Below the pieces are notes generated by a model. That model ran no database searches. It saw only the letters and a program-made list of their open reading frames with translations, and had not been told where the DNA came from. From assembly GCA_029532625.1 (NCBI GenBank), contig JARFXM010000003.1:3782001-3846000 (forward strand): a stretch of DNA of 64,000 nucleotides. The letters run 5' to 3'. The DNA is from Lomentospora prolificans (lineage: Eukaryota > Ascomycota > Sordariomycetes > Microascales > Microascaceae). The translations under genes and the position numbers were made by a program. Of the stretch, positions 1 through 14,200 are shown one piece after another; within the stretch, counting starts at the first letter, position 1, and every line of letters starts with the position of its first letter.

Positions 1-2219
1 TGCTGGCTAATACCCCGGCGTTCTCAACACACTAGCGTGCGGCCCTCTAACAACCAGGGCCCCAACGACGAAATCATCTTCGTCAGTGCGTCGCTGGGAG
101 GAGCCAGCCTGGCGACCTTCCATGTGGATGAAGCGATGATCTACTGCCAAAGCACGACTTTGATTGTGACGAGGAAAGGTCTGACCACACCTCTAATATT
201 AAATTCCCAGGACGTGTCCTTAGGATATTAGTCAATTCTCGGCTGAGAAACCCTGCCAGCTTGAGAGTTACCGATGATCTCCATCGTTGATTAAGAACCA
301 ACCTGGCGTGCTGATGTCCTTTTGATGCGCATGGACGAAAGAGCTTCATCACGCCGCACTCGAGAAGCATTCCTCTTTTTTTTGGATCCCTGGCGACGAG
401 AATCCGTGACTCGGGAATTACCTGAAGAAAACAAAATGCACGCCGCTACGCGCACTCCCCGATTCTGGACAACGGGTCACAACCATGGACTTGAGAATGC
501 AGCATCACTTGCCGAAATTGTGCGAGCGAGCCGAGCATGACTGAATCTCGAGCGGGCATACACAGCCAGCGGCTACGTTCAAGTGAAGCGATCAATGGGC
601 TGATCCCTTCTTCCGCCTAAGAAAAGCTAGTCTGGGTCGATTGGCGTGTTAAAGCTGGCCTTGCCTGGCTTGGAACGGCGGCTTGGCGCATAACAAGTGG
701 CAAAAAAGTTTACACAGACTCTCGATATGACCGTAAAGGAAGGTCATCAACCTATGCATGATGCCGGTCGTCACTTTTATCCTCGTCGAGGGACAAAAAG
801 CGCTTGCGACGACGTCGAAGAGTTTGTGCACCTCGACTAGCTTGGGGGGGGGGGGGTTGGTTTGGTTTCGCGTGCGTCGGATAGCATCCGTGGACGATTT
901 ACCTTTGCCTTGCGGGTGAGGTCGCCTGGTCATCTTGCACCCATGCCAGCCAGTACGTTCAATGTTGTGGGAACGAGGGAAACCGAGCCTGGCTGCTAAA
1001 ATGGTCTCCAGGGTCGTTTCCGGGACCAGGGTTGAAAGTTAGCGCGGTGCTTTCGTTCAACAGGGGAGTGAGTATGCGCCAGCATCTCTGCCTATCCTTT
1101 CCACGCCCCGTCATGTATCCTGTATCCGTGTAGTTCGGCAACCTCAGTTAGCCCCAATGTGAAAGGCAAGCTTATGCTGCATGAAGGGTCCATGAACGGG
1201 ATCGACGGCATCCATCTAGCATCCGAAAACTGCACACTGTGAGGAGGCTTTGAGATCCTGCATGGGGGTGTGGATGGAGAACGCTTGCTTCTACAACCCC
1301 GGCCTTCCGTGGAGTCCGGAATAGCTTCCTGGCTACGACGAGGCTGGTATGATGTTTGATACCGCCGACAGGTTAGAGAATACCGGGCCTTCCTTCTCCT
1401 TCCCCTGCCCTATTCCCACACACAGCCTTTGGTAGAGCCAGCAGGCGGGCCACTGGGGGTTTGTAGAAACACGGATGCGACGGAGTGGTTGTCTCTGCAG
1501 ACCGAACCAGCTCACATTTGATGCAAGCCTTGGCCCGTAGCAGATTGATTGTGTTGGAGAATTCTGTAGGCTATTGATCATTGATAGAGTTGAGACATTG
1601 GACAAATCTCGGCTCTCTATTCTGGGTGAAACTTGTTTTTCCTATTCTTTTTCAATTGCCAAGGGCAAGTTAACCCAGCGATGGCCAGGTTGCCCGTTCT
1701 CTTCATGGTGCTGGCTGGTCCTCTCCATTTACTCCATTATCCACTCGTTCTTTGGCTTATTGTGCGCCATCGCCTCGCTTCTTGAGCAGCCTTGATGGCC
1801 TCCTATCTTTCGTAGCGTAAGACTCGCCTTTACTTCCCTTGTTGGAAATTCCATCATCTTTGGAATACCGTTGGCGTCGAAGTCATTCGGTGAGTCTACC
1901 GGCTTACTTGAGGACATGGCTCCGGGCAAACCATCACCATGATTAGTTTTAGAGATGGGAGTGAAGTGGATCGTTGTTCATACATCAATTCGTAAAATGA
2001 CATGAAAGAAGCAAGATAGATAATCCAAAAACAACAAACATTCTCGTAACGCAATCATAAACCTTCGTAACCGATACATCTCATCCATCATGTACTCTCA
2101 TCCGTGTGCCATCATCATTTTAACAGCCGTAAAGTGAAAGCTCAGACAGAGGAAATAAAAAAGGAAACAAGACAAAAACCGAAAGCAGCAACAACGGATA
2201 CACCGTAATATCCCTTCCA
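1..2219. other. Spacer without recognisable gene
   Basis: No open frame here shows a recognisable protein pattern; the longest frames are under 100 codons and overlap one another. A 13-base G run lies at about 844-856. The last 200 bases before 2220 are A-rich on the plus strand and would hold the 3' untranslated region of the giant minus-strand gene. Confidence 0.6.
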
Positions 2220-5200
2220 TCAAGTAGTCGAGGAGAAGAACCTCTTGAGAGCGGCTCTGAATCCCGTCTTCCCCTCGTCCTTCTCCTTGGCCTTCATCCT
2301 CTCCTCCTGCTTCGCCTTCCTCCTCGCCTCTTCAGTCTTGGACGTCTCACCAATGTCAGTCTTGGACCTCGCCAGCTTGTCATCCGATTTGCGTAGCTTA
2401 TCTTCGGATCTGCGGCGGCTCTTGCTATCATCATCCTTGGACTTTGTCAACTTGGTGCGCGACGCATCTTCGGAACGTCTGCTGCTGCGTCCGAGCTTGG
2501 AGCGAGTCGTGCTTGATCGCTTGGGCACCTCACGGGACGAGGATGGCGGAGGCGCCGGAACAGTAGAAATATCCTTGGGCCCGTTGAGAATACCGCGGTC
2601 CTTCATGTCGAGGAACTTCTTGGGCGACTCGTCAGGACCAGCGGGGCGTTCAGTGTGGCTGCGAGAAGTGCCGGGGCGAGACCGGCGATGGCTTCGATCC
2701 CTCTCTTCACCCTCGAGGTCTTTACCCTTGGATTCCCGGAACGTTCGAGAGCCTTCTTCGTTCCTCTCTCGCTCGCGCTCCTTCTCGCGCTGGCGGCGTT
2801 CCTCTCGGCGTTTTTCGTGCTCGGCCTGCTCTTCAGGAGTGCGGTGGTGGTTGCGTCGTCGGGACCGCTCGGAGCCATCGGCCCCGCTCTTGGGAGTACG
2901 AGGAGGAGTCCTGGTGGTAGATTCGGGAGGCGTCCTCAGCGAGCGGTTGCTGTCAGAACGGGGGCGGGTTCCGTGAGAGCGCGAGGACGAGTGGCGGTGG
3001 TCTTCCCTGCTAGATCGAGAATGGCCGCTAGATCTTCGCCTGCGGCGGCGTTCTTCCCGATTCCTTTCTTTGTCACGGGTCTTGGAGTCATCTGCAGAAG
3101 TCTCTTTGTCTGTAAACAAGTCAGCAACAGAGCGGCGCAACGCGAGCTCCACACTAGGTCTCCCTGCATCATCAACAGCAACGACTTGGGAAGAATCCAT
3201 TTGCGAATCAACGTGACGGGAGGTGCTAGGTTCTCCCGCATTCTTTCCACCTTCTAAATCGTCACTCATGAACAGAGGCGGCGCCTTCTCACGAGTGGGG
3301 CTTCCAGATGGGCTCAGTGCCTCGACTGTGGCGTAAATCACCACAGCGGCAGCGATGTCCTCCTCAGCACGAGCAATGGACAACTTGCGAGCGCGTCGCA
3401 AATTCTTTGTGCGAGAGGCCGGTGCCATGGGAGGAACATCAGTAAGCGATGGAATGACCACCGGAGGAGTGGGCGCGCGCTCGACTCCAGTGAGGAGAGG
3501 TGCCAGCGGGCTCTTGCTGTCCTTTAGCGCTATACCCTTGCCCTTGTTAATGTCAAGCTTAAGAGACCTGTCATTGTCTTGCTCGAGGCTTGGGAACGAC
3601 TCCATAGCAGTCGAGTGCTTGTCATCAGCCGCCACAGCGACGGGTTCAACGAGAGGCGCTCGGCGTCCGACAACTACAGGGGATTCCTGGAGCTTGGGCA
3701 GTGACCTTGGTACTTCCGCCTCGATGACTTCCTTGTCTTTCTCTTTGTCCTTGGAGGAGAGCTTATGGGCAGCGACAAGACCGCCAGCGGCTACTGCGCC
3801 AGCGGCAACAGCTCCGAGGACCCATCCCTTGTTATCGCCAGACTCTTCGGGAACGTCAGTTCCAATAGTAGACAGGTCTTTTTCGTCAATGGATCTTTCC
3901 AGAGTTGGCGCCGTCTCTATTTCTTTGTCTGCTAGAGCCGTAGCCGGCTCAACTGCATCTGCCGATAGAGGTTGTATCTGGGTCTCCGGCTCAATTGGAA
4001 TTGTGGCATCTGCCTCCTGTGTAGAAACGGGAGACTTCTCGGGCTCAGCGACAGCAGCAACTGCTGGAATGCTGGCCGACATATCTTCCGAGGTCTCTGG
4101 GGTAGGAACATCGTGCTGCTTCTCTTCGAGGTGGGCGGGGGTTTCTACTGGTGCTTCCCGCTCTTTAGCGGTGTCCTTCTCCAGAGTAGGTTCATTAGCC
4201 TCCATAGTAGTGTCGGGAACCTCTGGAATACTGCTCGGAGAAATGACATCGGGGTTGCTGTCATCACCAAGAGGCTCGAGAGCGGCTTGCTCAACAGATT
4301 GTACGTCTTCCGTGACTTTGGAAATCTGCTCTTGTTCAGCTGATTCAGTAAGGGATCGGTCTGCAGAAGCTCCAATGGGCTCGTCTTGAACAGGCGCCTC
4401 GATCAGAGTAGCTTCTTCGACGGATGATTGTTGCGGTACCAACACCATACTCTCCTCGGCATCTTCAGAGGCAGCAGTAGGTGCGTTCACTACCTCAGTT
4501 GCTTCAGGTTGCGAAACCAGGACAAGATCGTCTGACATGCTAGTTTGCTCCCTAGCTAGAACCGGTAGTTCCTCAACGATGCCCGTGGAGACGTCCGTAG
4601 GTTTGTCCTCGAGAATTGCTTGATCAACAAAAACAGGCTGATCGTCCAACTTCTCCACAGGCTCGGGAACTTCAGACACAAGAGGCTCTTCAGATTCAAC
4701 AGGCTCGACCACGACAGCAGGCTCCTCAGCTACAGCAACATCCTCGACAGACTTAGGGATGTCAGTAGCATCGGGCTGTATGGTGGGTACAGACTCTTCA
4801 ACCACCACATCCGGATTATTGTCGACTTCAGGCTCAGAAACCCCAGAAGACTCGCCGGAAGCAGCCTCAATACCGGTTGAAGCTGGCTCAGTGGCCGCGA
4901 TTGGTGTGTCCTCAACAGTCGTAGGAGCTATCGTGTCCATCTCAGTGGTTTCGGGCACTTCAACGGACGTCTCCGCATCTTCTAGGTCGAAAGACCTTGA
5001 AGCAACAGGTTCTACGGGTTCTTCGACTGCCGTTTCTGGAGCCTCAGCGTCAAACAAGTCCTCTGTGGCCCCAATTGGTGACGCAGGTCTTTGTTCTACA
5101 GCCATAGCAGGCTCTTCTGGCCCAAGCTGAGCAGGAGCGACTTCCTCAGTGGGAGCCTCAAGGCCATCGACAGACTTGACTTCATCCGCGAGAACGGCAG

Positions 5201-8200
5201 AGTCGGCCAAATCATCCTTCGTAGCAACAGCCTCTGAGGGACTGACAATGACGAATTCTTCTTCATCACTGGCAGCAGCAGCAGCCTTACCGACTGTTAC
5301 AATGTCTTCAGACATAAGCTGTTCGTCGGGACGAGTGATTGATCGATCGGCTGCTTCGACGACAGGCTCTGGGATGGGGGAGGCTTCGGGAATCTGGGAT
5401 TCTTCGACTGGGTCTTCAGAAGTTACTTCAGGAACCTCAGCTTGTGGCTCTGCATCGGTCACAAGGGCTATCTCGGCTGCTTGTTGAGCTTCATTAGGCT
5501 CTGCCTGTTGTTCAGCCTCTAGAGTAGTTTCGTCTGAGGGAGTTTGTTTTGGCTCATGAACAACGTCAGGTTGCTTCTCATCCTCAGTCGCAGCGACATC
5601 TTCAGAAGCGAGAGGCTCCTCTGGCGATGCGTCTTGACTTCGGGGCTCTTCAGTCATATTCGTATCTTCGACAACCTCCTCGGCAACAGTTTCGGCGATA
5701 GGTTCCGGCTCGGCAGGCACCGACTCCTCTGTCACGACGGCGTCGACAATCTCCTTGACTTCAGCAGGCTCGGCTTCGACAGTGGGTTCGCTCTCTTGAG
5801 CTTCAGGGACAGCAACCTCCTCAAGTCTAGTAGAGACGACGGGCTCTTCTTCCGTCGAAGCTTCGACTTGACTTGGTTTATTGGGCAGGGGCTCGTCTGC
5901 GGGAGAGTCTTCAACAAGCGGCTGGGTGACTTCGGCAACGGTGGAATCCACCAGTGCTTCAGGTTCTGTAACTGGTTCTGTGACAACAGGTTCTACTTCT
6001 GCGGGAACGAGTTCGGCAGGTTCATCTGTCCCCAAGGCTTCGCGATTAATAGCGACAGGATCCTCAGGTTCTTCGGCCTCAACAGCCTCAATTGGCTCCT
6101 GCTCAGCTGCTGGAATCGGTTCGGCCTCTGCGCTTGGTTCCTCTCCAGGGAGTTCGTGCCGAGGTACGGTTGACTCTTCTCGCTCGGGCTCAACTGGCTC
6201 GACGGAGCTTTCCGGCTCAGCACCTTTGTCTACCATATCCGCCTCCCGGGACTCGGCGTACACCTCAGTCTCAGGTGCTTCAGCAGAAATTTGTTCGACA
6301 TCCTCAGCTGGGAATCCTTTCTGCTCCAATGGCGTATCTAGATCGGAAATCTCTACCACGTCAACGACAGAAGCAACGGATCGATCCTTCTTGTCCTCTG
6401 TAGTATCTTGAGGCTCAGCTAACAGCTCACTGACTGGCTCCTCGGGGACGGGGATGGCCTCCTCAACAGCAGGTGCAGGTGCAGAATCTGCCACTTCGCC
6501 GACTGGCTCATCTTCTTGAAGTGCATTCTCAGGAGGCGTAACAAGATCTTGGACTACTTCGGATCCGGTCGAGGTAGCATCCTCAACCGGGGACTCCGTC
6601 GCTCCTGCCTCATCGTCTTTGGCTTCATCGGCGACAACCTGGTCTTCGGGTGCTACCTCCGGTGTTGCCGACACATCAGCTACTTCAGGGTTGAATTCTG
6701 GCTCGGTGTCAACAGCTCGGGTGACATGGGGTTCAGCGGCGGCAACTTCTTCGACGACCTCAGGTGTCTCTGTAGAGGCGGGGACGGTGGCGTCGGCTGC
6801 ATCAGAAGCAACCACTGCCACTTCTTCCTCGGCCGTGGGTACAGGCTCATCGGCAGTTACATCCAGAGGCACAGCATTGGATTCCTCGAGACTCTTTGGC
6901 TCGTCTGGGTCAACTGCTGGCTCAGTCTCGGCAGCAGTAAACTCTTCCGGAACGAATTCCTTCAAGTCCAGAGGCAGATCCTCCATCGCCTCAACTCCGG
7001 CAGCAACAGGCTCAACAGCGGCATTTTCGGCAGGCAATTCCTCTAGGACTGGCTCTTGTACAGGCTCAACAGGAGCATCTTCGGCAGGCGATTCCTCTGG
7101 AACTGGTTGTTCTTGTACAGGCTCAGTAGCTTCAGCACCAGCTACATCAGGCTCAGCACCAGTTGCCTTGGAAGCAACGGCCTCTTCAGCAACGATAGCC
7201 TCCAACTCTGGAGTAGAGTCCGCCTCTTGCGCAGGGGACTCTGCAGGTGTGGGCTTGTTACCTGCTAGCGACTCTTGCTCTGCTTCAGGCTCAGGTTCAG
7301 GTTGGGCGTCTGAAACAGGCGCCTCCACGGGTTGTACGTCTGGTTCTACCGGAACCATCAATACCTCTGAGGGCTCGGTATCTTGATTGGCGGGCTCCAC
7401 GGGTTGGGCATCTTCAGCAGTGGGCTCCGGAGTCTCAGAGGGCTCGGCAGCGGGTACATCCGATTCAACTGGCGCCTCCGGAGAGGGTTCTGGTTCTTCA
7501 GAAGGTTCAAGAGCAGCCGGAGGTTCGGTCTCAGTAATGACGGCAAGTTCCTCAGTTTTGTCTTCTATCGTCTTGTCCGCAACTGGCTCGTCTACAGCCT
7601 GTGCTGTGACGGGCTCCGGGGCAGGAGTGGCATCTTCAACAACCTTAGAGAGGTTTTCCTGGACTTCAACAAGCGCATTCGTTTCAGCAGGCTCTTCATC
7701 GGCAGCCGGATGCTCTGGTGCGGTAAGCTCTTGCTGGACCTCTGGTACAGACTCAACATTCCCAGACGTTTGGAGTTCTTCTGAGGTGATAGCGGGCCCG
7801 GTAGAAGCAACATCAATATCCCGAGTTTGATTTTCCGCAGTCTCTAGATCAACTTCTGCAACAGCCTCGACAGGTGATTCAACGATGACAGCTGTCTCAT
7901 CAACAGTGGAATCATTGACAGGACCTTGGCCGTGGTCGACTGCAGTAGCTTGCTCAACACTCTCGGAAGCAGCTCCAGCGGGGGCATCAGCGTCGACGTC
8001 GACTTCTGCGGCAACTATCGGGTCTGCCTCGGGCTCGGTTGCGACAGGCTTAGGTTCGTCAGGAGCAGCGGTAGCTAGTTCTGAAGCGTGCTCTATAGCG
8101 CGATCGGTGGTCTCAACCGCAGCTTCCTCAACTTCATCTGAAGTTGGCATAGCTACAGGGATGGCAGCGGGAAGTTCGGATCCCTCCTCGGCGACCTCTT

Positions 8201-11200
8201 GCACAGCTGCGGCCGCGGGTTCTTGATCCAGTTCAGCAAGCTTTTCCTCCGAGGGATCGCTTAGGGTTTCAGAGTTGCCCAGCTGTACAGCGGCTCGTTC
8301 CGTGGATGCATCAGTTTCTGGCTCAGGGGCAATGGGTGCTTCGTCAGCTGATGGTTCAAGCACCTTCTCCTCGGCTTCCGGTTTGGAGTCCCCGTCATTA
8401 GCAGGAGCTAGCGCGTCAACCACGGCCACGGTCGTGTCTTCTGTCGGTTCCTCAGTGCTTGTTCCTTGAACGGCGATTTCCGGCTCGGCAGCCTCAGTGG
8501 TAGCCTCTGTCGGGTCAACTACCTCAGTTAATGTCTCGTCAGCGGGCATCTCGCCGGCAGGCTCAATGACAAGGGCCTGTTCAAGGACAGCATCGGTCGC
8601 TGGCGGTTCTTCGACAGCAGAATCCTCGCTGGGGATATCCGCAGTGAAAACTTCCGGCTCCTCGACAGGAGCTGTCTCGACGACAGCACCATCCGCAGGA
8701 GTATTGTTGGCAGGCTCAGCACGTTCAGTGACCTCTGGAGCGGGCTGTTCTTGGGCTGGGGCATCCTCTACTTCTGTGACTATAGTGGGCTCTTCAGCAA
8801 TCACGCTGATGGGAACTTCGTCAACGCTAGCAGTAGATTCGGGCTCCGCTTCAGGCTGTTCTTTCGCATTAACGGAGGCAGCTGGCTCGGGAACTTCAGA
8901 CTGTTTTGGGAGTGATTCATCCTCATTCTTGTCTCCAGGCTGGTCTGTGACAGGCGTTACTTCCTCAGAAGCATCGGGTATTTCAGCTGCTGCCTCCATT
9001 GTGGCATCCTGAGAAGGTTCCTCTGCGGCTAAAGGTTGGGCAGCATGAGTATCTAGAAGAGCCGTGCCAGCGGAGGGCTCGGAGTCTTCCGGACCCGCAA
9101 CATTGAGCGTCTCTACAGTCTCGGCGGTATCAGAGGGAATGACCTCTTCTTGTTCTTCGGCAGCAGGGGCAGAAGTCTCATCTGTCCTGCGAGTTTCGCT
9201 CGTAGTAGGCAACTCTTCTTGGGAAGCAGTAGCTGCAGTATCGAGAGGGGCCTCCTCAGTAGCAGTAGGAAGTGGAGAATCCTCATTAGCAACGGGAGCA
9301 GGCGATTCCAAAGTGGCAACCTCGTCAGCAGGGGTCTGGACCTCCGCTTCTGCCGGCTGCGTCTCCCCGGTAGTAGTGGCATCAACCTCTTCAGGCGCAG
9401 CATCCGCAGAAACTTCTTCGAGAGTAGAGTGCCCCTCAGCGGGCGTCCCATCAGAGGGAAGTTCTTGCACATCAGGTTCTGTTACCGAGCTCGTTTCAAC
9501 AACGGTTTCGGCAGGAACCTCAGGAACTTGAGCGGCGGTAGGAGCCTCGGAGTCTTGAACAGTAGCATCGTGAGTGGCCGCATCAGTGACAACAGCTTGG
9601 ACAGACTCCGCTGGTGTGACCTCGGTAGCGGGTTCTTCAACAGATTCTTCGACAGGAGCGGGAGCAGATGTGTCAGCGGGTGCGGCCTCTTCGACAGTTT
9701 CATCAGCGGTAAACACCTCCTCGGCAGCAGGAACCTCAGTTGCAGTTTCGGCGGAAGCTTCATCAGTCGCAGCATCAGGAACAGTAGCCTCGACAGACTC
9801 GGCCTCATTGGCAACTTCGTCGGTTGTCTCCTCAGCAGCCGGCTGTCCATCCGGAGTATTAGAGGCATCGGTTGAGTTGGATTCGGTAGACACATCTTCT
9901 AAAGCGGTCTCCGTTTCTTGTACTTCTTCTGCGGCTTCCACAACTGCATCTTCAGTAGGAACATCGTCGGTGACAATGTCCTTGGCGACCTCTTTGGCAA
10001 ACTCCTCAGTAGCGAGTTGCTCCTCGGTATTGACAGGAGCGGTAGAGTCGGCAAGACCTACATCAGCGACCACGTTGTCCTCAGGGAGGGCCTTGGAAGC
10101 AGCGCGTTCGGGCTCAGCTGTCAGGTTCTCCTCTTCAGCTTCTTGAATAGGTTGTTCAGCGGCGGATTGCTCGTCTGCGTCAGGAGCAGGAGCGGCACGA
10201 AGTGTGGGTTCATCCACAGTTACCTCTTCAGCAGGTTGTTCACCTGCAGAAGCAGCAACTTCGGGTTCCGTCTCCCGCAGGGCACCTTCAGCAGAAAGAG
10301 TTTCAACAATAGGAACCTCGGCATCGGCAGGTGGAGTGTCCTCAACAGCCTCAGCTTCAGGCCTCTCAGTGGCCTCGTCAACTGCTTTGTCGGCCACAAC
10401 GTGATCAGCTTCAGGTGCCTGTTCAGTATCCGGTGTGGCTTCAGCAGGCTGTTCCACAGGGGAGTCTTCCTTTGCTTCTGTGTTGTCTACGAGCGGCTCA
10501 ACCGCTTCCGAAGAAACGTGGTCGTGCTCGGCGGATTCTACCACTTCTGAAGGGATTGATTCTTCGCTCAGCTCGGTCTCGGCCGCGTTCTCGGCTGCAG
10601 CTGGTTCGGATTCTGGCTCAACCTCCCCAGGAACTGGCTCGCTGATGGCGCTTGCGGTTTCGACCTGTACGGGAGCTGTGTCAAGGGTGGGTTCGTCAGA
10701 CTGTGGTTCCTCAACGCCTTGAACGTCGCTTTCTACAGTTTCGTGCTCACCAGCAGCAGGAGTGTCTTCAGACAAAGCGGTGGGTTCCTCCGGTTCAGCA
10801 GACACGTCAACTTCGGCAGCAGCTTCAGGCAGCACAGCCACTTCCTCAACAGCAGGAGTTTCCTCCGCCAGAGTTGTGTCGACTTCTTTGACTACTTCCG
10901 AGGTCTCGTTGACGGGCTCAACCCCTGATCCAGGGGGCTCAGGAGTCTCAACGTCCAATTGAGGTGCTTCTTCGACGACGTCCACTGCAGGGGCTACAGG
11001 CGCCTCTTCAGCAGAAGTCGTCTCTGCTTCCGTCGCATGGGTTTCAGGTTCCCGTTCAGACGGTTGGTCCTCAGAAGTAACGGCAGGTGCTGCTATTTCT
11101 TCCTCGACTGTATTGTCTTCCTGGGTCACCGCCTCTGTCGTTTGCTCTGCTGGCTGCTCTTCCGCCTGTTCTTCGGCTTGTTGACTCGGCGTCGATTCAG

Positions 11201-14200
11201 CTACAGCAATCTGATCTTTCGCTTCGACCTCCTGGGTAGCCTCAGGCGAGGCTTCCACATCAGGTTCAGTGGGCTGCTGCTGCGTCGCTGTGCTTTCTTC
11301 GACAGCTGTAGCGACGGATTCTCCGGTGGGTTCAACCGTCAGCTCTTTACCGGCCTCAGGGGCGCCCTCTTGAACATCTGTCGTTGATGGCAGTTCCCTC
11401 ATAGTCTCAACGGACTCCTGTTCAGCTGTAGGCTCAGGTTCGTCGCTATAGTCGTCTATTGCTTCCTGCGCGGCTGCCTCAACAGGAATATCTTCTCCAA
11501 GATCGACTTCTTGAGCCACTGCTTCGTCTGCGGGTGATGCCTCGACTTCTTCCTGCTGAGACTCAAGAGTAGGTTTCTCCTTCGGTTGTTCTGCTTCAGT
11601 TGCCGTCTCTGCCTCGACCTCGTCTTCCATAGGCTCCTGTGGCGCCACTTCGGGGATGGTAGACTCCACGTCCTGTGCTACTTCAGCGGGTGTCTCATCA
11701 ACTGCCTCAGGAGCAGGGATCGATGCAACAGGTTCTTCGATCGCCGTGTCTCCGGTCTTTTCTTCCGGCTCGTCACTGACTGAAGCCTCCTCAGCTTCGC
11801 CACTCTGAGCCTCCTCTACCGGCGTTGTCTCAGCAGGAAGCTCAGGCTCGATCGCCTTTGCCACCTCAATTGTGTCCTTATCGCCGCTCTCCAGGGCTTC
11901 ATCGGTTGCTTCAACCACCGGAGTTGTCTGTTCATGCTGTGCCGTGTCTTCCGCCTCGATTGTCTCTTCAGCCTGAGTAGGTGATGCCTGTGCCTCATCC
12001 GTAGTCGATGTGCTGTTGTTGCCATTCAAGGCCCGGTCAATAGCCTCTGTTTCGACCACCTGTTCCTCGGAACCAGTTGTAACGTCGTCGCCAGGTGCCG
12101 TAGTCCCGTCCAGATTATAGTCGCCAGATTGCGTGATTCCCACCCCCGGTAACGCCTCAGGAGCCGCCTCTGCTGCCGTATTAAGAGTGTCAAGATTACC
12201 ATCTCCAGAACCAGATCGTACAGTCTCATTATGATCCACAATTACGCCTCCTTCTGTGAGTGCTGTTGATTCCTCACACTCGTCTGGAACACCATGCGAA
12301 AGTGCTAACGACGAACCACTACCATCCTCTACCACACCTTTGTCTGATTGCGAAATGGATTCTCCCAAGTCTTGCGCATCATCAGGGGTATCGGGGGTGG
12401 GGTGGAGGTTCTCACCTGTCTTCGCCACTGCCTGCTTCTCCTCGCCTGGAATCGGTCCTACTGTGTCTCTACTCTCGTCTTCCTCCGCGGATTTGGCTTC
12501 TTCCGCGGCGGCATCTGGAGCAGCATCAGCCGGCTTATCATCGCCGGCAGGTGCCTCCTTGTCGTCTCCTTCGACCTCGGCGGCCGGCGTGTCCTCTGCG
12601 ATCGGCTCTTCAGCAGCCTTCTCATCTTCTTTCGCCTCCTCGGCCGCGGAAGGCGGCTCTTCAGCGGCTTTCTCGGCCTCGGCGACGGGCTCATCCTTGG
12701 CTTCGGCAACCTCTTCGATTGGCGCTTCTTCAGCCGGCTTCTCGGGTTCTTCGGAGGCCTTTTCCTCCTCAGCAACTGCCTTCTCCTCTTCTGCAGGCTT
12801 TTCTCCCTCAACAACCTTCTCTTCCTCAGCAGGCTGCTCGACCTCGGCAGGCTCGTCTGCTTCAGCGGGTTTCTCTTCTTCGGCAGGTTTGTCTTCCTCA
12901 GCAGGCTTCCCTTCGGCAGCTTCTTCGGCCGGCTTGGGAGCCTCTTCAACGGGAGCTTCCGCTTCGGCAGCAGCTTCCCCCTGAGGTTCCACAGGAGCCT
13001 CCTCTACAGCCTTCTCGTCTTCAGCGGAGGTCGCTGGCTCCTCAGTAGGTATCTCTTCTTCCGCGACCTTGTCCTCCGAGGGAGCCGGGGCTTCCTCAGA
13101 AGGCTTCTCCTCGGCAGGCTGCTCCGCTTCAGGATCAGGAACTGGCTCGTCCTTAGTCTCTACCTCTGTAGGAGGGGCTTCTTTGGCTTCAGCTTCAGCT
13201 TCGGCAGCCTTGTCTTCAGCAGGGACCTCCTCTGAGACAGGTTCCAGTTCCTTAGCTGGCTCCTCTGCAGACTCCTTAGGGGGGTTTCGGTGACAGGCTC
13301 GTCTACTGGCTTGTCTTCTTCGGCAGCACTGGGAGCCTCCTCGGGTTTGGCCTCCTCGGATTCGGCCTCCTCAGGTTTAGCCTCGGGCTCCTCAGATTTG
13401 GCCTCGGGCTCCTCAGCAGGAGTTTCGACCACAAGTTCCTCCGTGGGCCTGTCTTCAATTGGGGAAGCGGCTTCAGGCTCAGCTATTTCCTTATCGCCGG
13501 ACTCCTCTTCCGCGGGTTTGTCTTCTTGGAAAGCAGCAGTGGCCTCGGGCTCCTTCTCGGTTTCGGCGGCGGGAGCTTCCTCAGCAGGAGCAGGCTCTTC
13601 GGTGGGTCCAGGCTCTTCCGCAGGAGCCTCCCCAGCAGGAGCAGGTTCCTCGACGGGCGCTGGCTCTTCAGCAGGAGCTGCGTCAGCAGGAGCAAGTTCT
13701 TCAGCAGCCGCAGTAACTTCGGCAGGCGCAGCAGCGTCGACCTCCATAGTCTCTTCCGTGGCGGGAGTCCCTTCGTCGGCTTCAGCTGTGGGATCGTTCT
13801 TTGACTCTTCGGGGTCAGCGGGAGACGAGTCTTCGTTGGTCTCAGCCTCAGCCTCCTCCGCCGGAGAAGCGGCTTCTTCAGCTTCGACAGCCTTCTCGGC
13901 CAGGTCCTCCTTCACCGGCTCTTCTTCAGCAACAGTTGGCACAGGTTCGGGCTCAACGGCACTGTCAATTGGCGCAGCCTCTTCGGCAGGCTCGGGATCA
14001 GCCTTCACTTCCTTGGGAGTGCTTTCGGGAGTGGCTTCGGGGGCGTCAACAGCTGCCTGCTTCTCCGCCTCTTCGATGGCAGGGGCTTCCTCCTTAGATT
14101 CGGCTTCGGCGACCGGAACTTTGGCTTCGGGCTCGGGCTCGGGGTCCTTCTCTGAAGCCTCAGGCTTTTCATCATTCTTCGCAGGGGTGTCAGGCTCCTC